This document shows, in pieces, positions 20,990 to 30,800 of a stretch of 44,385 nt of DNA (position 1 is the stretch's first letter; the number at the start of each line of letters is the position of its first letter). The stretch spans positions 1 to 44,385 of the forward strand of contig NCGN01000017.1 in assembly GCA_002281575.1 (NCBI GenBank), written 5' to 3'. The notes beneath the pieces were generated by a model. That model was not told the origin of the DNA and ran no database searches. It was given only the letters and a program-made list of their open reading frames with translations. The position numbers and the translations under genes were made by a program. Source of the DNA: Sphingobacteriia bacterium 28-36-52. GTDB taxonomy: Bacteria > Bacteroidota > Bacteroidia > Chitinophagales > Chitinophagaceae.

Positions 20990-21346
20990 ATGGCACTTAG
21001 TCAAATATTAGACCTAACCACAGATTACAATAACGGTAAATTAGCTACTATTGAAATAGGTGGTTATGACTATGCAATAGTTCAACTTGTTAATCCATCC
21101 GCAGCAGTAACATTTAAAACATCAAATGATGCTAATGCTATTGAAGGTGCAAGTGATGGTAACGCTTCTACCGCAATTAACTTTACAGATGTTCAAGGGA
21201 TAAACCTTGCTTCGGGTTCAGGTGCTACATCATTGGCAGCAACGGGCTTAATTCGCTTTAACTATATCGGTAGATTTTTACGCTTAGATGGTGCGGGAAC
21301 GGCTGTTTGCGATAAAGTTATTGTAAGATTATTTAAAATCAACTAA
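20990..21346 (+). CDS. Small beta-sandwich virion protein, decoration-type
   Basis: A 118-residue protein (IEIGGYDYAIVQLVNPSAAV, then GVQ-type Gly/Ser/Ala/Thr-rich strands, then IGRFLRLDGAGTAVCDKVIV). Composition and length fit a head decoration or fiber-base protein. No family recognised. Ends 1 base before the next gene. Confidence 0.6.
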   Translation: MALSQILDLTTDYNNGKLATIEIGGYDYAIVQLVNPSAAVTFKTSNDANAIEGASDGNASTAINFTDVQGINLASGSGATSLAATGLIRFNYIGRFLRLDGAGTAVCDKVIVRLFKIN

Positions 21347-21347
21347 T

Positions 21348-21725
21348 ATGGAACTTACCCCTGAATTAATACAGTCAAAGTTGTTCTCAATGAGAACACA
21401 AGCGCACAAGTTTCATTTAGACACAAGAAGCTATGCAGAGCATCAAGCACTAAAAACTCTTTATAGTAGCATAGGTGATTTTGCTGATGAAATTTCAGAG
21501 AAGTTAATGGGGTATCAAAAAGGTAAGAGAATAGGTGTAGGAAAATTAGACGAACTACAAGTTTACAGCCAAGATGCGGTAAACAAAATGGTTAAAGACG
21601 GGATGGATTTTTCTTACAGCTTATACGAGTGGGCGGGTGATAAGAAGTATTGCGACTTAGAAAACATAGCACAATCACTAAGCGGTTTATTTGCAGAAAC
21701 AGCATATCAACTTACACTTAGTTAA
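21348..21725 (+). CDS. Ferritin-like / DUF5856-type helical protein
   Basis: A 125-residue all-helical protein. FSMRTQAHKFHLDTRSYAEH followed by QALKTLYSSIGDFADEISEK resembles the HLxTxSYAxHxALxxFYxxIxDxAD pattern that I recall for phage proteins labelled DUF5856, which have a ferritin or Dps-like helical-bundle appearance. H22, H30 and D43 are possible metal ligands. Its role in the structural cluster is unknown; metal or radical protection of the packaged DNA is a guess. Confidence 0.6.
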   Translation: MELTPELIQSKLFSMRTQAHKFHLDTRSYAEHQALKTLYSSIGDFADEISEKLMGYQKGKRIGVGKLDELQVYSQDAVNKMVKDGMDFSYSLYEWAGDKKYCDLENIAQSLSGLFAETAYQLTLS

Positions 21726-21748
21726 AAATATAAAACAAAACACAGTTT

Positions 21749-22939
21749 ATGTCAGAAACAACACAAGAAGTAACGCAAGAAGTAACTCAATCAACAGCTA
21801 ATCCATTTGATGATAGCAGTTGGGTTGAAACTAGCCCCGTTCAGCAGATTGCCACAGAGCAAGAAACGGGCAGCGTTCAAACAGAACAGACACAGACTAC
21901 CCAAACAGAAACACAAGAAACACAGGTAGCTGAAACAACAACACAAGTAGACTACAATTCTTTCGTAAAAGAAAATTTTGGCTACGAATCATTGGATGAA
22001 GCAAAAGCTGAATTTGAGCAATTAAAAAAGCTAAAAGAAACAGCACCCCAAGAACAAAAATTTGCTAACGATGAAAGCAAAGCATTTTATCAAGCATTGT
22101 TGGAAGGGAAAACAGATGATGTCCTTAATTTTTTAAGTACGCAAAAAAAGATTGAAAAACTTGCAACAAGTGAAGTAGATGCTTACACAGCAGAAGAAAT
22201 AATTAAAATGAACATCAAGCAAAAAAACAAAAACCTTTCAGACGATGAAGTGGACTTTGTTTTTAGCGAAAGATTTTCAATGCCCAAGAAACCCGTTCAA
22301 GGTACAGACGAATACGATGATGCTTACCAAGAAAGAGTTTCAGAGTGGGAAAGTAAATTTCAGGCAGCACAAAAAAAGCTAATCATTGAAGCTAAAATGG
22401 CTCAACCCGAAATTGAAAAAATAAAAAGTGAGTTAGTATTACCAAGCATACAAACACCTAATCAAGTTTCAGAAGCACAAATGCAAGAAGAATTGCAACA
22501 AGCAGAAGAAATGAGAAAAGAGTTTGAGCAAACATTAGAAAAAGAGTACAAGTCCTTTAGCGGGTTCAACGTAACTTTCAAAGACGAAAGCGCAGGTATT
22601 GAAATTCCAATATCTTACGTTCCTACCGATGAAGAAAAAGTATCTCTAAAACAAGAACTTTCTGATTTTGACTATTCAGAGTATTTCGGCAGCAGATGGT
22701 TTTCCAAAGAAGGCAAACCTGAAATCAAAAACATGATGGCTGATAAATATTTCTTGGAGAACAAAGAAAAAATCTTACAGAAAGTTGCAAACGAAGCCGC
22801 ACAACAAATGCGACTAAAGATGATAGCCTTGCAAAGTAATATCAACTTAAAAGGAAACAACGGGCAACAACAAACTTTTACGCCAAATAACAACCAATCC
22901 GAAACGGATAAATTTGCGGCAGTTATGTTCGGGGCTTAA
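21749..22939 (+). CDS. Scaffolding-like acidic coiled-coil protein
   Basis: A 396-residue, strongly acidic, Gln/Thr-rich protein. Residues 1-70 are low complexity (repeated TQEVTQ and QTETQE-type units). The rest is helical with coiled-coil regions (MQEELQQAEEMRKEFEQTLE). It lies directly before the major capsid gene, the usual place for a scaffold. No protease domain is seen. The scaffold call rests on composition and position. Confidence 0.65.
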   Translation: MSETTQEVTQEVTQSTANPFDDSSWVETSPVQQIATEQETGSVQTEQTQTTQTETQETQVAETTTQVDYNSFVKENFGYESLDEAKAEFEQLKKLKETAPQEQKFANDESKAFYQALLEGKTDDVLNFLSTQKKIEKLATSEVDAYTAEEIIKMNIKQKNKNLSDDEVDFVFSERFSMPKKPVQGTDEYDDAYQERVSEWESKFQAAQKKLIIEAKMAQPEIEKIKSELVLPSIQTPNQVSEAQMQEELQQAEEMRKEFEQTLEKEYKSFSGFNVTFKDESAGIEIPISYVPTDEEKVSLKQELSDFDYSEYFGSRWFSKEGKPEIKNMMADKYFLENKEKILQKVANEAAQQMRLKMIALQSNINLKGNNGQQQTFTPNNNQSETDKFAAVMFGA

Positions 22940-22968
22940 TTTAAAAACAACCATTAAATTTTAAAACA

Positions 22969-24384
22969 ATGGCAGGAATACAAACATCAAACATTTTACA
23001 GCCGGGTGCAGTCGCACTCCAAGCTAATCGGGCGTTAATCAGTAACTTACAGCTTTTAACGCCACAGTATTGGAATATGTACGTTGAAAAATACGGCAAT
23101 GAAGATTTCACTTGGTGGTTATCTACCTTCGGTGGAGTTGAAGAAGTAAAAAACCAAGAGTTCTTTTGGTTTGAAAACAGAGGTAAATTAATGTTGGCAG
23201 TAAATAACTTAACCGAAGTTACAGCCCCCGCAGCAGGTGCAACTGTTAGTATCACCATTTCAAGCGGCTACTTTGATAGCGACCAAGAAAACCCAATTCG
23301 TGTTGGTGAAACATTGCGTATCGCATCTTCTAATATTGAAGGTGAAGTATTAACTTTAAATGACGGTACAGCAGGTGCTTTCGTTATTACTGTTAGACCT
23401 AAAATCTCTACACAAGCATTTGTATCAGGCGGTTCTGCAAACTTACTTGCAGGTGAAACCTTGTTACTTGCAGGTGATATGGATGCGGGTGAAGCGTCAG
23501 ATTCAATCGTTGGTCAACAACACTTGGATATTAAGTACACCAACACTATCACCGAAATGCGTGAAAGTTGGTCAGCAACCGACCTTGCAGAAATGACAGA
23601 AGTATTCTACAACACAGGCGTTTCAGGTGATGCACCTGTTGGTCAAGCGGGTACTTCTTACTTCACCTATAAGGGTTTGGTAAAAGCAAATATGCGCTTC
23701 AAGAACAACGTAGAGTTCAAATTAATGCGTGGTAACGTGCAAAACAACACAGGATTATCTAACTCCGTAGGTTCTAAAGGTATCATCCCTCAAATTGAGG
23801 AAAGAGGTGAAACCGTAGGCTATACCCCTGGGGTTTTGGATATTGCTAAGTTGCACGAAATCACCCGTATTATGGACGTAAACGGTTGTGCAAAGCAAAA
23901 CCTTTGGTTACAAGACATCTACCAAAAACAAAACTTCTCTGATGGTATCTTCAAGGAATACCCTGCGGGTGCTTTCGTTTGGGGGAGTGGTGAGAAATCA
24001 CAAGAAGCAAGTGTAGCTTATGGCTTCCAAAACTTCTTCATTGATGGTTATATGTTCCAAACAAAAAAGTATGCAAACTTCAACACCGAAGTAGTTTACG
24101 GTAAAACTCCTGATAACGACTACTTCCGTAACTATGGTATCATTTGCCCAATGGGTGAAAGCCGTGATGCTCGTGATAGTTCTAAGGTTTACAAGAACAT
24201 CACTATTATGGCACAGCAGCCGCCCAAGGGAGGTACAGTCGGAAATTATATCCGTTGTTGGCAACACGGTGGAGGTTCTTTGAACCCTACCAATGGCAAA
24301 ATGGAAGATAAGGTTGAAATGATAACCTATAAATCTTCAAGAGTAGCAGCGGCCAACCAGTTCATTATTGTACAAGCGTCTTAG
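22969..24384 (+). CDS. Major capsid protein
   Basis: A 471-residue protein immediately after the scaffold-type gene. Its composition is typical of capsid subunits: few Cys, many Gly/Asn/Thr/Val, aromatic-rich strands, an N-terminal arm (MAGIQTSNILQPGAVALQAN) and the FFIDGYMFQTKKYANF region. Codons are more C-rich at third positions than in neighbours (TTC, AAC, GGT), as often seen in highly expressed genes. A strong terminator follows. Identified by position, length and composition; HK97 fold inferred. Confidence 0.8.
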   Translation: MAGIQTSNILQPGAVALQANRALISNLQLLTPQYWNMYVEKYGNEDFTWWLSTFGGVEEVKNQEFFWFENRGKLMLAVNNLTEVTAPAAGATVSITISSGYFDSDQENPIRVGETLRIASSNIEGEVLTLNDGTAGAFVITVRPKISTQAFVSGGSANLLAGETLLLAGDMDAGEASDSIVGQQHLDIKYTNTITEMRESWSATDLAEMTEVFYNTGVSGDAPVGQAGTSYFTYKGLVKANMRFKNNVEFKLMRGNVQNNTGLSNSVGSKGIIPQIEERGETVGYTPGVLDIAKLHEITRIMDVNGCAKQNLWLQDIYQKQNFSDGIFKEYPAGAFVWGSGEKSQEASVAYGFQNFFIDGYMFQTKKYANFNTEVVYGKTPDNDYFRNYGIICPMGESRDARDSSKVYKNITIMAQQPPKGGTVGNYIRCWQHGGGSLNPTNGKMEDKVEMITYKSSRVAAANQFIIVQAS

Positions 24385-24407
24385 TATCAATAAGTTACGA
24401 ATCACTT

Positions 24408-24434
24408 GGGGGCTATTAATTTAGCCCCCTTTTT
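24408..24434 (+). terminator. Terminator after the capsid gene
   Basis: GGGGGCTA (24408-24415) pairs perfectly with TAGCCCCC (24422-24429) over a 6-base loop, followed by TTTTT. It is a classical Rho-independent terminator 23 bases after the capsid stop. It may be partial so that the capsid message is more abundant than downstream genes. Confidence 0.9.
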
Positions 24435-24507
24435 AAATAATCCTTCCGTGATGGGAGGGGGCATTAAAAATAAAAAGCCCTTAATTTTAATAATAAAAAA
24501 TATAAAA

Positions 24508-25419
24508 ATGGCAAGACCAAAAAGCGGAACTACATTAAGTAGCATCCAAGCAACAATCGCAGGTGAGGGTAATTCTTTAGAGGCTATCCAAAATCACCAA
24601 ACAGAACACGAGTATTCAGAAATAGCAAAAACACAAGCGGTAGAAAAGCCAAGTGAGTTTGTTGTTTTTAAGTTAGTTAATACTAAGAAGAAAGGTCGTG
24701 TGTACATTGATTCAATCAATGATACGTTTAATCCTCAAACAGAAAAGGTAGAACGTATGCGTTTATTATCGGGTGTAGATTCAATTTGGTTAAAAGACCA
24801 AAAAGATGTTACCGAAGAATACGCAAAGAATAACAGACGTACACTTATTTTTGAAGGAAAGATTCTAAGAATACCATCTTGGGATAAATCTGCTATTGAA
24901 TTTGCAAGAAATTGTAGTCATTGCATTGATAACCCAAAAAGAAAGACGGGTTCTAAGACAGAATTTTTTGAGTGGAATCCTAAGAAACAAGCAGAAGAAG
25001 CATTGAAGAAACAACACTTTATGGTAGAAGCTATGCAAAAAGCATTTACCGTATCAGACGAAGTAATGAAGAAACACGCTTTGTACTTGAATGTTAGCTT
25101 TATTGATGAAGTAGGCTTTCCTAAATTAACCGAATCTATCAGAAAAGATTACGCTTTAAAGGCTCAACAAGACCCGCAAAGATTTATGCAAACACTTGAA
25201 AGCCCATTAGTAGAGATTTCATTCTTAGTTAAGAAGGCGTTAAGTGATTCTAAGATTGATATTGGTAGAGAAAGAAATAAGGCTTATTGGGCTACGGGCA
25301 AATTCATTTGTTCTATTCCACCACACCAAGCCGTACATGATTATTTGGTAGAGTTTGCTTCGGCAGGTTCACCTGAATCAAGGGATTTCTTAGAGCAACT
25401 TAAACTAACCGTTAGATAG
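24508..25419 (+). CDS. Hypothetical virion-associated protein
   Basis: A 303-residue protein starting at ATG 24508 (MARPKSGTTLSSIQ...). The open frame extends upstream to a TTG at 24406, but that part spans the terminator and is not credible. It is basic in the N-terminal half, with alpha/beta character and a helical C-terminal part (KKQAEEALKKQHFMVEAMQK). No family recognised. It sits alone between two terminators, so it may be a separate transcription unit or read by leak-through. Confidence 0.65.
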   Translation: MARPKSGTTLSSIQATIAGEGNSLEAIQNHQTEHEYSEIAKTQAVEKPSEFVVFKLVNTKKKGRVYIDSINDTFNPQTEKVERMRLLSGVDSIWLKDQKDVTEEYAKNNRRTLIFEGKILRIPSWDKSAIEFARNCSHCIDNPKRKTGSKTEFFEWNPKKQAEEALKKQHFMVEAMQKAFTVSDEVMKKHALYLNVSFIDEVGFPKLTESIRKDYALKAQQDPQRFMQTLESPLVEISFLVKKALSDSKIDIGRERNKAYWATGKFICSIPPHQAVHDYLVEFASAGSPESRDFLEQLKLTVR

Positions 25420-25442
25420 TTACATATCCCCCCAAGCAGTCA

Positions 25443-25473
25443 AGCCCCTAAAATAAAAAATTAGGGGTTTTTT
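25443..25473 (+). terminator. Terminator before the tail block
   Basis: CCCCTAA (25445-25451) pairs with TTAGGGG (25461-25467), with A/T flanks extending the stem, followed by TTTTTT. Good Rho-independent terminator 23 bases after the preceding stop. Confidence 0.85.
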
Positions 25474-25486
25474 ATTTGTAAATTAT

Positions 25487-25494
25487 TATATTTG
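25487..25494 (+). promoter_or_regulatory. Late promoter -7 box TATATTTG of the tail block
   Basis: A perfect TAnnTTTG match between the terminator and the ATG at 25520, with GGTGTATAATT after it. The similar string TATATTTGGTAATTAAATT precedes the gene at 43389. No clear -33 TTTG at the usual spacing. Confidence 0.6.
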
Positions 25495-25519
25495 GTGTAT
25501 AATTCAACCAATTATTAAA

Positions 25520-26185
25520 ATGAATGTCAACGAGGTATATCAACTGATACTTTATATTGTAAATAAAAATCAGAATGGATATTTAAGCCCTGATGAATTT
25601 AATCTTACAATTAATCAAGCCCAAGTATCTTATATGGATTATTTGGTAGGTCAATTTCAACAATATCAAGCAGGTAGACCAATACCAACAGTTCAATTTG
25701 GCAATAACGAAACAACAAGACAAAGAGTAACCCCTTTTATATATAATCAATTACTTGCAGTAGATGCTAATGGGTTTTCTTCTTATCCAAGTGATTATTT
25801 ATTAACTGATACAATGTTTACGGGGCTTTATGGTAAGATAAAATTTGTACAACAAGACTACTTAGCAAACTACCTTAATAGCAGAATAGCACCCGTTGCA
25901 ACAAACCCAATATACCTTATAGAACGTGAAGGGTTTAGGTTTTATCCAAATGATATTGCACAAGCGAGAGTAAGTTATATTAAGTCACCAAGAACAATAG
26001 TTTACGGATATACTTTAAATGGTGATGGGTTGCCCGTTTATAATCCCTCAACAAGTGTAGACCCTGAATGGCAAGAATTGGATTTATTGGAGATTATAAG
26101 CAGAGCATTGAGAATGATTAGCGAAAATTTAAAAGATGTTAGTGTTGCAAATTATGCAAATCAAATAACTAAAACGGGTCAATAA
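25520..26185 (+). CDS. Head-completion or tail-adaptor protein
   Basis: A 221-residue protein (MNVNEVYQLILYIVNKNQNG, then YLSPDEFNLTINQAQVSYMD). It has a helical start and beta-rich middle with aromatic, Pro-containing strands and a helical C-terminal segment (LDLLEIISRALRMISENLKD). It resembles adaptor-type proteins located between capsid and tail genes in Bacteroidota phages. Overlaps the next gene as TAATG. No definite family; role inferred from order. Confidence 0.6.
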   Translation: MNVNEVYQLILYIVNKNQNGYLSPDEFNLTINQAQVSYMDYLVGQFQQYQAGRPIPTVQFGNNETTRQRVTPFIYNQLLAVDANGFSSYPSDYLLTDTMFTGLYGKIKFVQQDYLANYLNSRIAPVATNPIYLIEREGFRFYPNDIAQARVSYIKSPRTIVYGYTLNGDGLPVYNPSTSVDPEWQELDLLEIISRALRMISENLKDVSVANYANQITKTGQ

Positions 26186-26817
26186 TGGCTACTATATCAA
26201 GATATGAATTAGCGGAAAGAATACAAAGGGTTATCTATAATGGATTACCTACGGATGATGCTACTATAACTATTCCCGTAATTAACCTTTGGATTAATGA
26301 TGCTTTAGCTGCGGCTGCAAAAAAGAACTATACCGAATCATTACAGATTGAAGGTATAGCTTCCATAAACAACTCTTTCTATACTACATACAAAGGACTT
26401 GCAATAACACCCGATGAAGAAGGTGTATGGAAGTTTAGTTTGCCGCAAATACCTTTAGGATTGGGAAGAAACGAAGGGCTAAGTACGGTTCAATTTAAGG
26501 GTGACGGTAAGGTTTCATTTACCGCAATACCATTAACACAAAATCAAGTGGGATATGCAGATAATTTAAGAAAAGTACCTAACAAAATATTCTATTGGAA
26601 TGAAGGTGAAACGGTTTATATAAAGTCGGCATTACAAATGAATCAATACACAGCAACCGTAAGAATGGTAAGCGGTGGTAATTCAAGCAACTTAGATAGC
26701 GTACTAAATATTCCCGATGATTATGTGGCAGATGTTATAGGATATGTAGTTAAATTATTAATGACTGAAAGAAGTCAACCGATAGACCAAGTAAACGATG
26801 GCGTAGATAAAGTATAA
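26185..26817 (+). CDS. Head-tail connector-like protein
   Basis: A 210-residue protein coupled by TAATG to the preceding adaptor-like gene. It has a helical start (SRYELAERIQRVIYNG), a beta-rich body and a helical end (YVADVIGYVVKLLMTERSQP). Paired genes of this shape are common between capsid and tail genes; likely a connector or tail-completion subunit. No family recognised. Confidence 0.6.
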   Translation: MATISRYELAERIQRVIYNGLPTDDATITIPVINLWINDALAAAAKKNYTESLQIEGIASINNSFYTTYKGLAITPDEEGVWKFSLPQIPLGLGRNEGLSTVQFKGDGKVSFTAIPLTQNQVGYADNLRKVPNKIFYWNEGETVYIKSALQMNQYTATVRMVSGGNSSNLDSVLNIPDDYVADVIGYVVKLLMTERSQPIDQVNDGVDKV

Positions 26818-26828
26818 AAAACAATAAT

Positions 26829-27095
26829 ATGATTGCATTAAAGAACCAAGTTGTAGTAAAACCCTTTGAAGCGGATAACGTAAGTGCGGGTGGTATTATA
26901 GTTCCCGATTCGTTTAAACAAAGAAGCAATAAGGCTTTAGTAGTTTCTGCGGGTCGTGGTACAGCTAAAAGACCAATGTTGTATAAGGAAGGACAAACAG
27001 TTTACCACGTTAAAAATCACGGAACTGAAATAGAAAAAAACGGTGAAAAGCATTACATAATGGATATGGATGCTATATTAGCTTACGAAGATTAA
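26829..27095 (+). CDS. GroES-like co-chaperonin (Cpn10)
   Basis: An 88-residue protein that follows the GroES pattern throughout: NQVVVKPFEADNVSAGGIIV (start, mobile-loop site SAGGIIVP), VVSAGRGT, VKEGQ-type strand (LYKEGQTVYHVKNHGTEIEK) and end MDMDAILAYED. GroES caps GroEL; phage versions (T4 gp31, RB49 CocO) adapt the host chaperonin to fold capsid protein. Its position among virion genes fits. High confidence in the family; use for the capsid is inference. Confidence 0.85.
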   Translation: MIALKNQVVVKPFEADNVSAGGIIVPDSFKQRSNKALVVSAGRGTAKRPMLYKEGQTVYHVKNHGTEIEKNGEKHYIMDMDAILAYED

Positions 27096-27106
27096 ATTTT
27101 AAATAA

Positions 27107-27877
27107 ATGGCATATCAGTCGCAACAATACATTACACTTGATTCGGTGGTTAATAATTACCTTGACCAATCAGAACAAGGCGTACATAAGTATTATAAAA
27201 TATGGCAACTTGCTTTTAGAGGGTTAGAAACATTAGGGCTTGATTTCTTTTATACGGTCAAATCAGTAAAGCTACCCGTTAATCCCAACAAAACAGTTTC
27301 ATTGCCGTCTGATTATGTAAAATATACTAAGATAGGTGTACTAAATGGTAAAGGTGAAATAGTAGGTCTTACATACAACAATAAACTTACAACCTTTGCT
27401 GATTTGCTGCCCGATAGACAAGAAAAAACAGAAGATAATTCACTATTTGGTTGGTATAACTATCAAGCCCCTATCTTCTATAACTATTGGGATGGAATAG
27501 GTTACGCTGCCGTTTATGGTTTACCAAGTGGCGGTCAAAGAGTAGGCGAATTTAAAATAGATAACGAAAACAACCTTGTAGTTCTTAACGAACATTACGG
27601 TTACGATTATCTTATGGTAGAATACATTTCAAGCCCACAAGAAGGTGGAGATTATAAAATACCCGTACAATTTAGAGAAGCATTGATAGCTTATTTAGGA
27701 TGGCAAGATATAGCGTTACTGCCAAATACAAGACGTGGAAGTTATGGTGATAAAGAACAAAGAAAAAGAAACTTTTACAACGAAAGAAGATTAGCTAACG
27801 CAAGGTATAAACCTTTATATTTGGAAGAAGCGTATGAATTAAATTTGCAAATGCAGAGAATTACTGTCAAGGGATAA
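27107..27877 (+). CDS. Tail/ring protein
   Basis: A 256-residue protein (LDSVVNNYLDQSEQGVHKYY, then LPSDYVKYTKIGVLNGKGEI, then IPVQFREALIAYLGWQDIAL, then NFYNERRLANARYKPLYLEE). The helix-strand mix and the final basic helix recall ring or tubular tail proteins of crAss-like and P22-like phages (stacked on the portal). No definite match without a search. Directly precedes the very large tail protein. Confidence 0.6.
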   Translation: MAYQSQQYITLDSVVNNYLDQSEQGVHKYYKIWQLAFRGLETLGLDFFYTVKSVKLPVNPNKTVSLPSDYVKYTKIGVLNGKGEIVGLTYNNKLTTFADLLPDRQEKTEDNSLFGWYNYQAPIFYNYWDGIGYAAVYGLPSGGQRVGEFKIDNENNLVVLNEHYGYDYLMVEYISSPQEGGDYKIPVQFREALIAYLGWQDIALLPNTRRGSYGDKEQRKRNFYNERRLANARYKPLYLEEAYELNLQMQRITVKG

Positions 27878-27896
27878 TAAAAAAACATAATACGAA

Positions 27897-30800
27897 ATGC
27901 CTAATATAAATAGAGTTTTTACGGGTGGATTAAACTTAGACGACCATCCATATAGATTGCCCGAAAATGCTTATTTAGACAGTCTTAATATCACGAGAGA
28001 TTCTCAAGGCGAAGGACAAGACGGTGTTGTGGCTAATATATTAGGTAACGTATCGGTAAGTAATTCTTTGCCATCAGGAACAAATAAAATAATTGGTGGT
28101 TTAGCGGATAAATTAAGAAATAGATATTACTTCTTTAATTGGAATAGCAATGGGAACAATGGTATTTATTATTATAGTCAAGATACGGGGGTTGTTACGA
28201 AAATACTTTTAAGTAAAACCGATAGCGGCGGTATTGATATTTTAAACTTTAATCCATCATACAAAATATACGGGGTAAACTTAATTTATAGGGATGATAT
28301 AGAAGGAGATTTATTGTATTTTAATGACGGGTTAAATGAACCAAGAGTTATTAATACAGTTCGTACTTACGCAACGTGGTTGGAAGAATATATTTCAGTC
28401 GCAAAAGCACCTCCACAAATGTCGCCAAAAGTTACTTATGAAAATGATAACGAAGTAACAACTATTGTAACACCTGTATTAACGGGAGATAAGTCAATAG
28501 ACCAAGATTTATTTACGGGTGGTATTCAAACGGACTTTGTATCACTTGATAGTATCACTTCTGATGTATTTACATTAGGGGTAGGTGGTCAATCACTTAC
28601 TTATACGGGGGCTGCTGCTACTGCTGATTTTGATATTACATTCCCGTTTTCATACAATTTCCCATCGGGAACGGCTACGGTAGTTCTTACTAAAAACGGT
28701 ACACCTATTGCCGCTTCTTCTCAAACAGTAAGTGCGGGGTTTAGTGGGTTTCTTTATAGCAAACAGTTTTCAGAAGCATTAGCAACAAATGATGTACTAA
28801 GGTTAAGGGTAACAATAACTACACCTATATCTTACCCTACTCAATTCTTTACTTGTAATTCGGGAAGTTTTGAAATATCTACTTCAATAACAAACCAAAA
28901 GGTAAGCGTAAACAACCTTAGAAATAGCTTATTTCAATTTAAGTATAGATTTGTATTTGCTGACTTTGAAAAATCAGTTTGGAGTTCTGCAAGTATTGTT
29001 CCACTACCAAATCAAGATAGCCTTTTACTTACAGAAGATGATATAACAAAGAACTGCCGCATATCCGTATCAATGAGTACGGGAGGTATTGATGTTGCTA
29101 AGATTGAATTAGCTGCAAGGCAAACAAAAGATGGCGTAACAAGTGATTACTTTTTAATTGATTCTTTTGATAAAGATGAACTTAGTATTGCCGATAACGA
29201 TATTTATACTTTCAATTTTTATAATGACGGTCTTTATTCAACAATAGATATTATTGAATCATTATTACTACAAGACTATGTTCCTCAAAAAGCAAAAGCC
29301 CAAGAAATACTCAATGGAAATACACCTATTTACGGTGCGATTACCGAAGGTTACGATAAGGTTTCTACTTCATTAGAAATGTCAACTTTGCAAGAAACAG
29401 ATGGTTATTTCTTAGACTATTGCGGTCTGTTATTCTTTGCACAAGTAAGTGGTTTAGATAGTGGGGTAAGCGGAACACAACTTAAAATACACCTTTACGG
29501 AACGGGAACTAATGCAGGCGGGAACGTATCAATATTAGATAACGCTGCTGCTACCTATATTATTAATGCAGTAGACGGAACGGGAACTAATATAGGTATA
29601 TCTTATTTGAATACAAACATTGCCCCAACGGTAGCTGCTTTACTTGCTTCCATATCTACTGCTTTACAAGCTAATGGATGGTCGGAAGTTTCCTTAGATG
29701 GAAACATTTTAACAATGTCTTTTGCGGGTGGATTTACCTTGTATTCAAGTGGTGTTAAGTATTATGATAGAGTAGGTCAACCGTACAATACATTATTTGC
29801 ATCAGCTTTTGATAGTGGGTATGAGTATGCAATTCAATACTTTGATAAGAGAGGTAGGACAAACGGTGCATTAACAAACATTGCAGCTACTTTCAATACC
29901 GACCAAAATGATGGAGTAAGATTTCCTCAACCAAGATTATCAATAAGCCATAGACCCCCAACGTGGGCAAGATACTATCAAGTACTTCGTTCAAATAATT
30001 CAACATACGGTAATAGATTAAATTGGGTAACGGTTTCCGCTTACTCAAACACAAACAATGCCACAGACGATAACCAATTTGCTTACTTAGGAATAGGTAA
30101 TATTGAATTTTATAATAGAGAAATAAGTTCTAGGAAAGGGGTTGTATCATATACATTTCAAGCGGGAGATAGGGTAAGATTATTAAGTAGGTATAACGAA
30201 AATGCAGCCAATGTAGCTATAAACATTGTAGACTATGAAGTAGTAGGAACGGAAGTTAATCCTATCATTGATGGTATTACAAGATTTGGCACATTTGTAA
30301 AAATAAAATATCCAACAAACGATATTGATTCAAGTATGCGTTTTGATGGAACGGCTGCTTATCAGAACTACGAAATACTTTTATACAACTACATTAAAAA
30401 TACTTCTACACAAGAAAAGCCATTTTTTGAATTTGGTAAATGTTTTGCAATAGGTAATGCGGGAACAAATACAGCTTATCATATTGGTCTTAATCAAACA
30501 CAATCTACTGATTTAGTAGTACCTGCTTTAATTGATGTGGTTAATGGTGATTTGTTTTCAAGAAAAAGAAAAGTTCCTATTGGTACTCAATACTATTTAC
30601 AAGCGGGGTTATTTGAAGCAAACGTTCCTTACATAAGCGTACCTATTACAGTACCCGCTTCACCCGTTACTGTGGGAACTTCTTATAGATTAGCTACTCA
30701 AATAAAACAAGCTGCGGGAATAGGTGTTTCTGATTATCCTACCAATAGCGCAACCGATAACTTATATCAAAATAATTCAGCAGTAGCCGTAACGGTTAAT

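Noticed and set aside
15996..24384. Stop-codon reassignment as in some crAss-like phages
   Set aside because: TAA, TAG and TGA all end well-supported genes (TAG ends the capsid gene, TGA the 225-residue gene), and no gene needs read-through.
24406..24507. N-terminal extension of the 303-residue protein from a TTG
   Set aside because: The extension runs through a strong terminator hairpin; ATG 24508 has a normal A-rich leader.
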